From assembly GCF_017652985.1 (NCBI RefSeq), contig NZ_JAGGDJ010000004.1, positions 62,001 to 126,000 on the forward strand: a DNA stretch of 64,000 nt. The letters are read 5' to 3'. The notes under the pieces were generated by a model. That model saw only the letters and a list, made by a program, of their open reading frames with translations. It had not been told where the DNA came from and did not search any database. A program made the translations under genes and the position numbers. The DNA comes from Paenibacillus artemisiicola. Its GTDB lineage: Bacteria > Bacillota > Bacilli > Paenibacillales > Paenibacillaceae. This document shows, piece by piece, positions 32,750 through 41,361 of this stretch; the stretch's first letter is position 1; every line of letters starts with the position of its first letter.

Positions 32750-33723
32750 ACCCGGTGCTCCTTATACAGCTCGACGATCAGTTCGTCGACCGGCTTCGTC
32801 TCGATCGCCACGTCCACCAGCTCGACCTGTTCGGATAACCGCGAGATGACTTGCGCCATGAGGACGCGCTCGGTATCTACGCTGAGCACCGCCCGCTCCG
32901 GCGACCAGGACAGCAGGGACGCGCCGGGAATCTCCAGCGGGCTCGAATTCGGATGGTAATCGACCGTCACCGTCCGATGGGTGCCGAACCTGCCGCGCAG
33001 CTCCGCCAAATTGCCGTCGTAGAGCAGCGTGCCCTTGCCGATCATGAGGATCCGGTCGGCCAGGGCCTCGATATCGCTCATGTCGTGCGTCGTCAGGATG
33101 ACGGTGACCCCCTTCTCTTTATTGATGGTTTTGATGAATTGCCGGACCGCGATCTTGCTGACCGCGTCCAATCCGATCGTCGGTTCGTCCAGAAACAGGA
33201 TTTTGGGGCCGTGCAGCAGCGAAGCCGCGATTTCGCAGCGCATCCGCTGCCCGAGGCTCAGCTGCCTGACCGGGGTATGAAGCAAGCCGCCAAGTTCCAG
33301 CGTTTCCGTCAGCAGGCTGAGATTCGCGGCGTACAAGCCGCGCGGAATCGCGTAAATGTCGCGCAGGAGCTCGAACGAATCGATGACCGGCACGTCCCAC
33401 CACAGCTGCGAGCGCTGGCCGAAGACGACGCCGATGTTGCCCACGTACGCCTTGCGTTCCTGCCACGGCGTGTAGCCCATGACGGAGCACGTTCCGCGGT
33501 CGGGCACCATAATGCCGCTCATGACCTTGATCGTCGTGGATTTGCCCGCTCCGTTCGGGCCGATATACCCGACGATCTCCCCTTCCCCGATGGTGAACGA
33601 GATGTCCCGGAGCGCGTCGACGACGGTATGCTCGCGAACGAACAGCGCTTTCGCGGCCTGCCGCAAGCCCGCGGACCGCTTCGCCACCTTGAACGATTTG
33701 CTGATGCCTTCCAGCGTAATCAT
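32746..33723 (-). CDS. ABC transporter ATP-binding protein
   Basis: A 325-residue ATPase: Walker A GPNGAGKST (about 60), Q-loop near VVFGQRSQLWWD, signature LSLGQRMRCEIAASLL, Walker B KILFLDEPTIGLD and H-loop LTTHDM. A C-terminal extension of about 90 residues resembles the regulatory tail of NatA/antibiotic-export ATPases. The ATG at 33723 has GAGGAGG upstream, and the frame extending to 33774 is not needed. It energises the two permeases encoded directly downstream. Confidence 0.93.
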   Translation of the reverse strand: MITLEGISKSFKVAKRSAGLRQAAKALFVREHTVVDALRDISFTIGEGEIVGYIGPNGAGKSTTIKVMSGIMVPDRGTCSVMGYTPWQERKAYVGNIGVVFGQRSQLWWDVPVIDSFELLRDIYAIPRGLYAANLSLLTETLELGGLLHTPVRQLSLGQRMRCEIAASLLHGPKILFLDEPTIGLDAVSKIAVRQFIKTINKEKGVTVILTTHDMSDIEALADRILMIGKGTLLYDGNLAELRGRFGTHRTVTVDYHPNSSPLEIPGASLLSWSPERAVLSVDTERVLMAQVISRLSEQVELVDVAIETKPVDELIVELYKEHRV

Positions 33724-33818
33724 GGATTTCAACCTCCTCTTTTTAGCCGCCCGAAAAATATATCCAAAATCCAAAAAAAAGTATAGACTTATAAAAAATC
33801 ATCGTTTATAATACTATT

Positions 33819-33966
33819 ATAGAGGCCAAGGACATCAATTTCGTACCCAAAAATTCAAAAAAATGAAATTTTCAACGAGAGCTTCGTTGATATTCTATTT
33901 GAATCGTATATTTAAATAAAAGATAACCTACCAGGCGCCGGTTGCTATTTGCAACCGGCCCTTTTT
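33819..33966 (+). ncRNA. Candidate small RNA or micro-ORF transcript in an AT-rich island
   Basis: A plus-strand promoter TAGACT (33784-33789), 17 nt, TATAAT (33807-33812) and a U-tailed terminator at 33937-33966 enclose about 150 nt that are far more AT-rich than the surroundings. Inside, TCAACGA-GAGCT-TCGTTGA (7-bp arms) could fold. An 18-codon frame (33863-33919, MKFSTRASLIFYLNRIFK) has no ribosome site. No gene follows on the plus strand, so the unit ends at its own terminator. Confidence 0.45.
33937..33966 (+). terminator. Terminator of the AT-rich transcript
   Basis: GCCGGTTGC-TATTT-GCAACCGGC, perfect 9-bp stem, then CC and five T. Confidence 0.85.
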
Positions 33967-34038
33967 AATTCTCTTGCTTTCCGGGTCTGACGAACCGTTC
34001 GCGCGTTCCGTCGTCCGCGCGAACGAGCGGAGAAGGCC

Positions 34039-34073
34039 AAGAAGACCCGCAGCCTTAGGCTGCGGGTCTTCTT
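34039..34073. terminator. Hairpin after sulfatase gene
   Basis: A stem of at least 14 bp (GAAGACCCGCAGCC / GGCTGCGGGTCTTC) with TTA loop; only short T runs, so a weak bidirectional terminator. Confidence 0.65.
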
Positions 34074-34150
34074 GCGTCACGCGTTATGGATATCGACGTT
34101 GCAGGGTAACGTGTTCCGTACGTCTAGTCGACGACATCCGCTTCGTCCCG

Positions 34151-35479
34151 TTAATCCTCCTGCCGGAACTGCCCGTACCAGGCGAGGACCGCCTCCCGCA
34201 GCTCCCGCGTCTTCTCGGGATAATCCCGGCACCGATTGATCCGTTCGCCGGGGTCCTCCGCCAGATTGGACAAATGCACGTCCTCGGACGCTTCCCGGCC
34301 GAAGTCCAGCTTGCCGTTCAGCACCAGCTTCCAGGCGCCGTCGCGGACGGCCAGCTGGTTCTCGTACGCCCAGAACAGGCGGCGCTCCGCCGGCGGCGCA
34401 TCCGGAGCGCTCCCGCGCAGCAGCAGGCTCGCGGCGCTGCGGCCGTCCAGCTGCCGATCCGCCGGCTCGATGCCGGCCAGCTCCAGGAGGGTCGGGAGCA
34501 CGTCCGTCATGACGCGCGGCTCGTCCTCCGCCCGGCCGGGGGCCGCCGCGGCCGGAACGCGCCAAATCGCGGGTTCGCGAATCCCGCCGTCGAACAGGCT
34601 GCCTTTATGCCCGCGGAAGATCCCCGCCGAGCCCCCGTAATACAGGTCCTCCGTGCCGTCCAAATAATTGCGCGATTCCGTCGACGGCCCGTTGTCGCTG
34701 GAGAAGAAGATCACCGTGTTCTCCAGCTGCCCCGTCCGCCGAAGCGCCTCGACGATCTCGCCGACGCCGTCGTCCACCGCGGCGATCATGGCCGCCATGA
34801 TCCGCTTGTCCGGCGGCAAGTCCGGGAAGCGGTCGAGGTATTCCCGCGGCGCATGCATCGGATAATGCGGCGCGTTGTACGCCACGTACGCGAAGAACGG
34901 CTGCTCCCGCTCCGTCTCGATGAAGTCGACGGTCTTCGCCGTGATCAGCTCCGTCAGGTAATCGCCGTTGCTCCACACTTCCCGGTCGTTATGCCAGAGG
35001 TCATGAACGGGATTCACGCCTCCGCCCTGCTCCCAATAGAAAATGTGGGAGTAATAATCCACGCAGCCGGCCATGAAGCCGTAAAACTCGTCGAAGCCGT
35101 GCGCGTTCGGATTTTGCTCCGGCGTCACGCCCAGATGCCATTTGCCGAACAAGCCCGTCCGGTAGCCGTGCGGCTTCAGCCAAGCCGCGATCGTCCGTTC
35201 TTCCCGCGGGAGCCCGGCGGTCCCCCGCTTGCCGCCGAGGATCCGCTCGACGCCCGTCCGGGCCGGATCGCGTCCCGTTAACAGCGATGCCCGGGACGGC
35301 GAGCAGACCGGCGAGTTGGAATACCAGTTCGTGAACCGGACGCCCTCTTCCGCAAGCCGGTCGAGATGCGGGGTCCGAATGTCCGGCGAGCCGTAACAAC
35401 CCAAGTCCCCGTAGCCTAGATCGTCGCAGTAAAAGACGATAAAATTCGGCCGCTGCGGCCGGTTGTTCGTATCTTGCAT
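34151..35479 (-). CDS. Arylsulfatase-type sulfatase
   Basis: A 442-residue sulfatase. The C-x-P-S-R signature is intact (SPVCSPSRASLLTGR, about 60-75), where the Cys becomes formylglycine. Metal ligands are in FYCDDLGYGDLG at the N-terminus and FFSSDNGPS (about 280), with GKWHLG also conserved. There is no signal peptide, so it is probably cytosolic. The ATG at 35479 has GGAGG 8 nt upstream. It follows a Gfo/Idh/MocA gene by 63 nt, suggesting joint use of a sulfated sugar. No sulfatase-maturing enzyme is in the window. Confidence 0.92.
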   Translation of the reverse strand: MQDTNNRPQRPNFIVFYCDDLGYGDLGCYGSPDIRTPHLDRLAEEGVRFTNWYSNSPVCSPSRASLLTGRDPARTGVERILGGKRGTAGLPREERTIAAWLKPHGYRTGLFGKWHLGVTPEQNPNAHGFDEFYGFMAGCVDYYSHIFYWEQGGGVNPVHDLWHNDREVWSNGDYLTELITAKTVDFIETEREQPFFAYVAYNAPHYPMHAPREYLDRFPDLPPDKRIMAAMIAAVDDGVGEIVEALRRTGQLENTVIFFSSDNGPSTESRNYLDGTEDLYYGGSAGIFRGHKGSLFDGGIREPAIWRVPAAAAPGRAEDEPRVMTDVLPTLLELAGIEPADRQLDGRSAASLLLRGSAPDAPPAERRLFWAYENQLAVRDGAWKLVLNGKLDFGREASEDVHLSNLAEDPGERINRCRDYPEKTRELREAVLAWYGQFRQED

Positions 35480-35542
35480 CGTGACTGCCTCCGTTTCTTG
35501 AAGTCGCGCTTCCTTAAGCATGCTTCCTGTCAGGCTGCGTGT

Positions 35543-36559
35543 TCAGGCGCCGCCTTCCTGCGGCTCGATCGTGACCCGCCGTTTCTCGCGCGCGGACGTC
35601 AGGCTGGCTTCGATGACCCGCAGGTTGCGAACGCCGTCCCAAGGGCCGATCGCTTCCGGCTCTCCGAGAAGCACCGCCCGCGCAAACCCGTCCAGCAGCG
35701 CCTGCTGCTGGTTGCCGCGCTCGAACGGCTCCGTCCGCGTCTCGCCGTTCGCGGTCACCTGAATGTCGGGGCTTAGATCGCCGCGCAGCGAGAAGGCCGA
35801 CGGCAGCCGGATCGTGCCGCGCGTGCCCCGAATTTCCAGCGTGTTGGCGAAGTCCGCCCACAAGCCGCACTGGTACGTCAACGCCGCGTCGCCCGGAAAT
35901 TCCACAAGGCCGGACGCCATCATATCGACGCCGCCATGGTCCGGCGAGAAGAACGCCTGCGCCGTCGCCGCCACCGGTTCCGTCTCCAGCAAGTAGCGGG
36001 CCGCGCTGAACAAGTAGCAGCCGATATCGTACAGACTGCCGCCCCCCATCTCCCTTACGAAGCGAATATCGCCCGCCAGGGCGGAACGGTCCGACGTGAA
36101 GACGCCGTGCACGCCCCGAATCGTGCCGATCTCGCCGGAACGGAGGATGTCCTTGATCCGGTCGTAGCGCGGATGGCAGCGATACATGACGTTTTCCTGC
36201 AGATGCACCCCGAACCGCTCGCAAGCTTCGACCATGGCGGCCGCATCGCTCGCCGTCACCGCCATCGGCTTCTCGACCAGCACGTGCTTGCCTGCCCGGG
36301 CGGCTTCGATCGTCCATTCCCGGTGCAGATGGTTGGGCAGCGGAATATAGACCGCGTCGATGTTCGGATCGGTCAGCAGGTCTTGGTAGCTCCCGTAAGC
36401 GCCCGGTATGCCGTGCGTATCCGCATACGAGCGGGCTTTCGCTTCGTCGCGGCTGGCAACGGCCGCGATCGCTTGCATGTCCGACACGCGGACGGACGGA
36501 ATAAACGCCTTCGCGGCGATTTGAGCGCACCCCATAATGCCCCAACGCAGCTTCTTCAT
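35543..36559 (-). CDS. Gfo/Idh/MocA-family oxidoreductase
   Basis: A 338-residue NAD(P) oxidoreductase: WGIMGCAQIAAKAFIPSV at the N-terminus, VEKPMAVTASDAAAM (EKP, about 95) and the downstream GGSLYDIGCYLFSAARYLL. GGAGGAG precedes the ATG. It is the first gene of a two-gene unit with the sulfatase and resembles the Gfo protein at 26909. A role in oxidising a sugar released from a sulfated glycan is inferred. Confidence 0.9.
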   Translation of the reverse strand: MKKLRWGIMGCAQIAAKAFIPSVRVSDMQAIAAVASRDEAKARSYADTHGIPGAYGSYQDLLTDPNIDAVYIPLPNHLHREWTIEAARAGKHVLVEKPMAVTASDAAAMVEACERFGVHLQENVMYRCHPRYDRIKDILRSGEIGTIRGVHGVFTSDRSALAGDIRFVREMGGGSLYDIGCYLFSAARYLLETEPVAATAQAFFSPDHGGVDMMASGLVEFPGDAALTYQCGLWADFANTLEIRGTRGTIRLPSAFSLRGDLSPDIQVTANGETRTEPFERGNQQQALLDGFARAVLLGEPEAIGPWDGVRNLRVIEASLTSAREKRRVTIEPQEGGA

Positions 36560-36722
36560 CGGCTCTCCTCCTAACGGGTGGTCCGTGAAATCATAAAATT
36601 GACGTCAGCGGCCCGAATTGTCTCGGAAATAACGAAATCAGCCGCATTTTCTTTCCTGTTCCCGCGAATGTATACGCTTTAGCAACGCTGAAGTTGCGTC
36701 GAACGACCCGCCGGCCGCGAAC

Positions 36723-36756
36723 GAAAAAGGAGCAGCCGCCTCAGGCGCGCCGCTCC
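36723..36756 (-). terminator. Terminator after RCC1-repeat gene
   Basis: Minus strand GGAGC-GC-GCGCCT / AGGCGGC-GCTCC stem followed by five T. Confidence 0.7.
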
Positions 36757-36789
36757 AAAACGATTCCGACAAGACAATGGCCTCTTATG

Positions 36790-39036
36790 TCAGAGCCGAA
36801 CGCCGTACAATAAACTCCCGTCAAGCAGGTACCATGCCAGCAGCCGGTATTCCCTGCCTTCCTGGCCGGCTGCGACATGCTCCCGGTATTCCAGCTCTCC
36901 GGATTCCTGGAAAGCAGCGATCATCTTGCCTGCTTGCGACGCGTACACGTACGTCGTATTTTGATACGCATAGACAATCATGCCGTCCGGCGCCAACTGC
37001 TTGATCGCTATCGGCTTGTCTTTCCACGAAGCGCCTTTGGGGCCGGCGTACACGTGCTTGGTCATGCCTTCCGGCGTGCGAACGTCCAAGCGCCATTGCC
37101 CGGCGCTCTCGTCATAGGTCCGGTAGGCGATCCATCCGTTCTTGATCCGGTAGGATTGCCTTGGATCCGCCGCATAATCGGCGGCATCGAACGGATAAGC
37201 CGCGATCGTCGTCACTCGGCCGTCCGCGCCGCGCAAGCGCAGCGATCGCCTGGCTTGCCCGCCGTTATCTTGGGTTACCGCGTTGTAGAGCAGATCGGTT
37301 CCGTCCATCATGACCCCGAAGTACGTGTAGTCGCCGGGCGTTAGACCGATCGTCTTCATCGTACCGTCCGGCAGCGACACGTAGATTTCCGATGGATGCT
37401 CGTTCAACGTATACGCGACCGTTCCGTCGGGGCATAAATCAAAACGGATGTGCATATCTCGATAAAATTTGGCATTCGGCAAGGAACGCGATGCGCCTGT
37501 CGTTAGATCGACGACGCTATCGCCCACTACCGCGAAGTTTCCGTTCGCATCGTAGAGGTACGTTCCCTCCCAACTCCTTCGAACCGCGCCGTCCTTCCAA
37601 TACGACGTCTTCCGTCCGTCGGTATATACCACGCCATCCGCGGACAGCTCCGCACGAGTCAAATGGTAAATGCTCTCGGCCTCGGCCACTTTGATTTGGG
37701 CGTGAGTCGCACGGTCGTACAACCACAGCAACTCGCCATAGTAAAACAAGACCCGGGTTGCGTCGAAGTCGAGAATCGGTCCGGCCAATCGATAAAGAAG
37801 GGTTTCAGGGCTTTGCCGGTCTAATCCTTGAACCTTGACGGGGGTAACACGGTCCGCTGCGCTCCCGTCTCCGAGTTGTCCCCCTCGATTATCCCCCCAC
37901 CCCCAAGCGGTACCATCGCTTCGGAGCGCCAAGCTATGATTATCTCCGGCGGCCAGCGCGGTCACGCTATCGAGACCTTGCACCTGTGCCGGGGTCAAGC
38001 GCCGCGACGTACCCCCGTCGCCAAGCTGACCCGATCGATTGTCTCCCCATGCCCAGACGGTGCCGTCGCCTTCGAGCGCCAAGTTATGATCATCGCCGGC
38101 TGACAGACTGACCACGTTGGCAAGGTCGTGGAGCTGAACGGGAACGGAACGAAGCGCCGTGGTTCCATCGCCGAGCTGCCCTTTGTCATTGTGGCCCCAC
38201 GCCCAGACGGTTCCGTCGCTTTCGAGCGCCAAGCTATGTTGGAGACCGGCTGCCAGTCCGGTCACGCTATCGAGGCCTTTTACCCGAACCGGCGTCGGGC
38301 GCGGCGCCAGGTTTTCATCGTCGTCGTAGACGCTCCCCCATTCCCAGACGGTGCCGTCGCTCTTGAGCGCCAAACTAAACGTACCGCCAGCGGCAACGGC
38401 AACGACCGAATCCAGCCCGTTCACCTGCGACGGCGAATAATGGTAGTAATAAAAGTCGGACACGGTACCGTCGCCAAGCTGACCCGCATCGTTCCTGCCC
38501 CATGCCCAGACGGTTCCGTCTCGCTTGAGCGCCAGATAATGCCCCCTGCCCGCAGAGATGGCGATGACCGAATCGAACGCCAGCCCGGAATCGTCTTTCA
38601 CTTGAATCGGAGTCGGGCCGGGATACGGATAGGCATCGCTTGCGGAAGGAATGGTAACTCCCCACGTCCACACCGTGCCGTCGCCAAGCAGCGCCATACT
38701 GTTGCAATCACGGGCCGCGATGCCGCTTACCTCTTTGAGGCTCTTGACCGGCACCGGCGCGCCATGGGAAGTCGTGGTCCCATCCCCGAGCTCGCCCCAA
38801 TCATTATCTCCCCACGACCAGACCGTGCCGTCGCTGCGCAGCGCCAAGCTGTGCAGACACCCTCCTGCCAGCGAAACCGCTTTTGCGGCGCCGGGTGTCC
38901 GATCCGCCGGCCCCTTGTCAGCCTGAGCCCGAACCGTACCCTCGCTTTCCGAAGAGGCAGCCGCCATTTGGGAAAAGGCTACAAACGCAAACATAACGCA
39001 AAAGATGCCCGAAAACCAGCGCAAACGCTTATTCAT
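36790..39036 (-). CDS. Secreted RCC1-repeat protein
   Basis: A 748-residue protein with a signal peptide (MNKRLRWFSGIFCVMFAFVA, cleavage near AAA-SS at 28) and about seven RCC1-type repeats (residues 50-410), each with the core LALxSDGTVWAWGxNxxGQLGDGT. The C-terminal 330 residues look like a second beta-rich domain with D-G-T/D-G-R turns. RCC1 propellers bind proteins or DNA in eukaryotes; in Bacillota the secreted forms are of unknown role, probably surface or adhesive. The ATG at 39036 has GGAGGG 10 nt upstream. No neighbour hints at function. Confidence 0.88.
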   Translation of the reverse strand: MNKRLRWFSGIFCVMFAFVAFSQMAAASSESEGTVRAQADKGPADRTPGAAKAVSLAGGCLHSLALRSDGTVWSWGDNDWGELGDGTTTSHGAPVPVKSLKEVSGIAARDCNSMALLGDGTVWTWGVTIPSASDAYPYPGPTPIQVKDDSGLAFDSVIAISAGRGHYLALKRDGTVWAWGRNDAGQLGDGTVSDFYYYHYSPSQVNGLDSVVAVAAGGTFSLALKSDGTVWEWGSVYDDDENLAPRPTPVRVKGLDSVTGLAAGLQHSLALESDGTVWAWGHNDKGQLGDGTTALRSVPVQLHDLANVVSLSAGDDHNLALEGDGTVWAWGDNRSGQLGDGGTSRRLTPAQVQGLDSVTALAAGDNHSLALRSDGTAWGWGDNRGGQLGDGSAADRVTPVKVQGLDRQSPETLLYRLAGPILDFDATRVLFYYGELLWLYDRATHAQIKVAEAESIYHLTRAELSADGVVYTDGRKTSYWKDGAVRRSWEGTYLYDANGNFAVVGDSVVDLTTGASRSLPNAKFYRDMHIRFDLCPDGTVAYTLNEHPSEIYVSLPDGTMKTIGLTPGDYTYFGVMMDGTDLLYNAVTQDNGGQARRSLRLRGADGRVTTIAAYPFDAADYAADPRQSYRIKNGWIAYRTYDESAGQWRLDVRTPEGMTKHVYAGPKGASWKDKPIAIKQLAPDGMIVYAYQNTTYVYASQAGKMIAAFQESGELEYREHVAAGQEGREYRLLAWYLLDGSLLYGVRL

Positions 39037-39365
39037 CGCCAAAGTTCCCTCCCGATCTTCCTTCGTCTCCACTGCCAGGCTATCGTTCCGGGCAGCGGGC
39101 CATCGGTTCCATGAATCGTATTGGCTTATCGCGAATCAAGAATTCTCTATTGTGTTTGCCATGAATCGTAATGCATGTTTTCGGCCGAGAACATCACCTC
39201 GTTCTTCATGATGTGCACAAGCTTCCATCTCCTAAATTTTACCTAAACCTGTCTGTTCCCATCTATCACTCCAGCGTATGTCTTTTGCTTAGCTAATCGC
39301 AGTACGTACGGCTACTACGCTCCCGGCGAATGCCTTCGCTGATCAGCCGTTCGCCGGGAACGTGA
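39037..39365. other. Intergenic region, no gene seen
   Basis: This stretch is lower in GC than the flanking genes. It holds a stem with a large loop (CCCGGCGAA / TTCGCCGGG, about 39331-39361) without a T run, and two copies of ATGAATCGTA (near 39112 and 39162). I can support neither a gene nor a riboswitch. Confidence 0.4.
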
Positions 39366-39415
39366 ACACGAAATAAAGAGCCGCTGCTCCATGGCAGCGG
39401 CTCCTTATTTCGTGT
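39366..39415. terminator. Bidirectional terminator after GNAT gene
   Basis: GAGCCGCTGC-TCCATG-GCAGCGGCTC with flanking complementary AACACGAAATAA / TTATTTCGTGTT, giving a stem of more than 20 bp. Confidence 0.85.
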
Positions 39416-39492
39416 TACGATCATCCCTGAAACGCAAGAGGTCCAAGCCCCGCGCGATATCAGACCGTATACGCATGAGTCCCGTATTGACG

Positions 39493-39912
39493 TTAACGCT
39501 TTTCCAATACGGTAAACATGCCCGTCATATGCGAGGCATGGTTCTGAATCCCGAAGGCTTCATAGAAGGCTTCCTTGCCTTCCGATGCGAACAAGCCGAC
39601 AAACGCGATGCCGTTCTCGTAACGGCGTTTCTCTATATAGGCAAGCAGGCGGTTCATGATTTCCTTCCCCAGTCCATGTCCTTGATAGACAGGAAGAATC
39701 GCCACGTCTTGGATGTAAAAATACATGCTGTCGTCGCCGACGATGCGCCCCATGCCCACGGGAGCGTCATCGACCGTCACGACGACCCCGTAAAGGGAGT
39801 TTCGCAGCGAGCCTGCCGCCATCTCCGCATCGACGCTTCCCCAGCCGACGGCTTCCCAGAGCAGCCGATGCTCCGCGACGGTCGGAAGGCGATCGTGAAT
39901 CATGTAGGTCAT
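39493..39912 (-). CDS. GNAT-family N-acetyltransferase
   Basis: A protein of about 139 residues with the GNAT acetyl-CoA loop: VAILPVYQGHGLGKEIMNRLL (about 70-90), preceded by PVGMGRIVGDDSMYFYIQD and followed by FYEAFGI. The substrate is unknown. The start is uncertain: ATG 39912 is used, with GTG at 39930 and ATG at 39903 as alternatives, none with a clear ribosome site. It is a single gene with a strong terminator. Confidence 0.85.
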   Translation of the reverse strand: MTYMIHDRLPTVAEHRLLWEAVGWGSVDAEMAAGSLRNSLYGVVVTVDDAPVGMGRIVGDDSMYFYIQDVAILPVYQGHGLGKEIMNRLLAYIEKRRYENGIAFVGLFASEGKEAFYEAFGIQNHASHMTGMFTVLEKR

Positions 39913-40262
39913 GTCTGACAAGTGAACCACCGTCTTTCTACTAAAATATGGGGACGGCTAACCTTATACTTGCCGCCAGGCTATCCCTCGTTGACGGGCG
40001 CCGCCTTCATTACGGCCTTTCGTCCGATGTCATACACGTTATTCGGCATGTCTCAAGGACACGCCTGCCGGTCTGTTGAATTGCGAATGACTATCTGTCG
40101 GACCTTCTTTTACTTCACCGCTTTCCGTTTAACGACTTCCAAAACGTCGATACGGAGTTTCTCCCGTTCATCCAGAAGCGACTTGCTCTCTCCTATCACA
40201 TTCGGGCCAGGCTGACGCAAACCTGCCAATCGGCGTAAAAAAGAAACGTGCGTACTTCGTAT
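39913..40262. other. Intergenic region with a possible decayed coding end
   Basis: On the minus strand a frame ends at about 40110 with SLLDEREKLRIDVLEVV and a basic tail, which looks protein-like, but it has no start or ribosome site and runs back to the MarR-GNAT stop. It could be the end of a deleted gene. I see no promoter or terminator of note. Confidence 0.3.
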
Positions 40263-41183
40263 TTACAACAGTAATTCATAGGTTTCTTCCCGGTGCCGAA
40301 CGCCCCATGCCTCGTTTGCATGCTCGCCGATCTTCGTAAATCCCGCCTTCGTATACATGGCGATCGCCGTACGCTGGTCGTCCGTCGTCGCCAAGACCAC
40401 GCGCCGAAACCCTTTCTCCCTGCAGTAGCGCAGCGCTTCTTGGAATAGTCTCTTCCCGTAGCCGGCCCCTCTGTACTCCGGACGGAGGATGAACCACCTC
40501 AACTGCGCATCGCTTTCGGAAAGTCCGGCAATGGCGATGGCGCCGATCATGCCCTCCTCGGATTCCGCGAACCAGAACCGATCTTTATCCGGGCTGTACT
40601 GCCGGAAAAAATCGACGAAGGTCTGGCATACGTACGCTTCGAACGCGTGATTATAGCCGCATTCCTCCGCATACAGCCAGCCGTGCAGATGAATCAGGCT
40701 CCCGACGTCTCCGGGTCTGAGCTCGTTGCGGATCCGAACCTCCGGCGGAAATTGCGGATCGTCGCCTGACAGGATCCGTTCGATCGCCGTCATATGCGTC
40801 GTGACCCGATGCCGCGCTTGTTCGGCCAACGGCTCCATCATCAGCCGGATCTGTTCGTCGGAGCGCCGGTTCAGGTCCGCGAGCGTTCGCTTCCCGTTCT
40901 CGCTCAGGCACAGATAATAAAGCCGTCCGTCTTCGCCGGATTGCTCGCGATGCACGAGATCCAGCTTGGCGAACCGTTTCAGCATGCGGCTTAAGTAACC
41001 GGCGTCCAGCCTCAACCGGTCGATGAGCATCGTGGCGGTGCAGCGTTCCGTACTGCCGATCTCAAACAAAACCCGTGCTTCCGACAGCGAAAATTCGCTA
41101 TCCAGCATATGCCGATCCAGCAGCCCAAGAACGTTCGTATAGAATCGGTTAAACTTCCGGACGACGTTGACGACGGATTCCAC
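40263..41183 (-). CDS. MarR-GNAT fusion (bifunctional regulator/acetyltransferase)
   Basis: A 306-residue two-domain protein. Residues 1-145 form a MarR winged helix (LSEARVLFEIGSTERCTATML, LRLDAGYLSRMLKRFAKLDLV, EDGRLYYLCLSENGKRTL). Residues 150-306 form a GNAT domain with the acetyl-CoA loop LRPEYRGAGYGKRLFQEAL and a C-terminal MYTKAGF. Fusions of this kind are known; the acetyltransferase may modify the inducer or another small amine. It faces a second GNAT gene across a shared promoter-operator block, so it likely controls both. Confidence 0.92.
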   Translation of the reverse strand: MESVVNVVRKFNRFYTNVLGLLDRHMLDSEFSLSEARVLFEIGSTERCTATMLIDRLRLDAGYLSRMLKRFAKLDLVHREQSGEDGRLYYLCLSENGKRTLADLNRRSDEQIRLMMEPLAEQARHRVTTHMTAIERILSGDDPQFPPEVRIRNELRPGDVGSLIHLHGWLYAEECGYNHAFEAYVCQTFVDFFRQYSPDKDRFWFAESEEGMIGAIAIAGLSESDAQLRWFILRPEYRGAGYGKRLFQEALRYCREKGFRRVVLATTDDQRTAIAMYTKAGFTKIGEHANEAWGVRHREETYELLL

Positions 41184-41231
41184 ATCGCATATCCCCTCTC
41201 GCAGACCGATGGCGCGTTCGGCCGATAATTA

Positions 41232-41281
41232 TTGACTAAGTCAACTAATTGCATTATGCTGCAAACAGTTGCTTAAGTCAA
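41232..41281. promoter_or_regulatory. Overlapping divergent promoters with two MarR-type operators
   Basis: Plus strand: TTGACT (41232-41237), 17 nt, TATGCT (41255-41260). Minus strand: TTGACT (41276-41281), 17 nt, CATAAT (41253-41258). The two -10 elements share the same bases. The palindrome TTGACTAAGTCAA (41232-41244) covers the plus -35 and the minus start; TTGCTTAAGTCAA (41269-41281) covers the minus -35 and the plus start. A single regulator bound at either site would affect both genes, and the promoters cannot be occupied together. Confidence 0.8.
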
Positions 41282-41361
41282 CTATTGATCCAAGGTTGGT
41301 TGCGAGAAACTCTATCTCGCTCATCCGTTCCATTAATCCGCATCCAGAAAGGAAGATCGTC

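Noticed and set aside
39120-39330. Possible riboswitch before the RCC1-repeat gene.
   Set aside because: I looked for cyclic-di-GMP, cobalamin and similar conserved cores and saw none.
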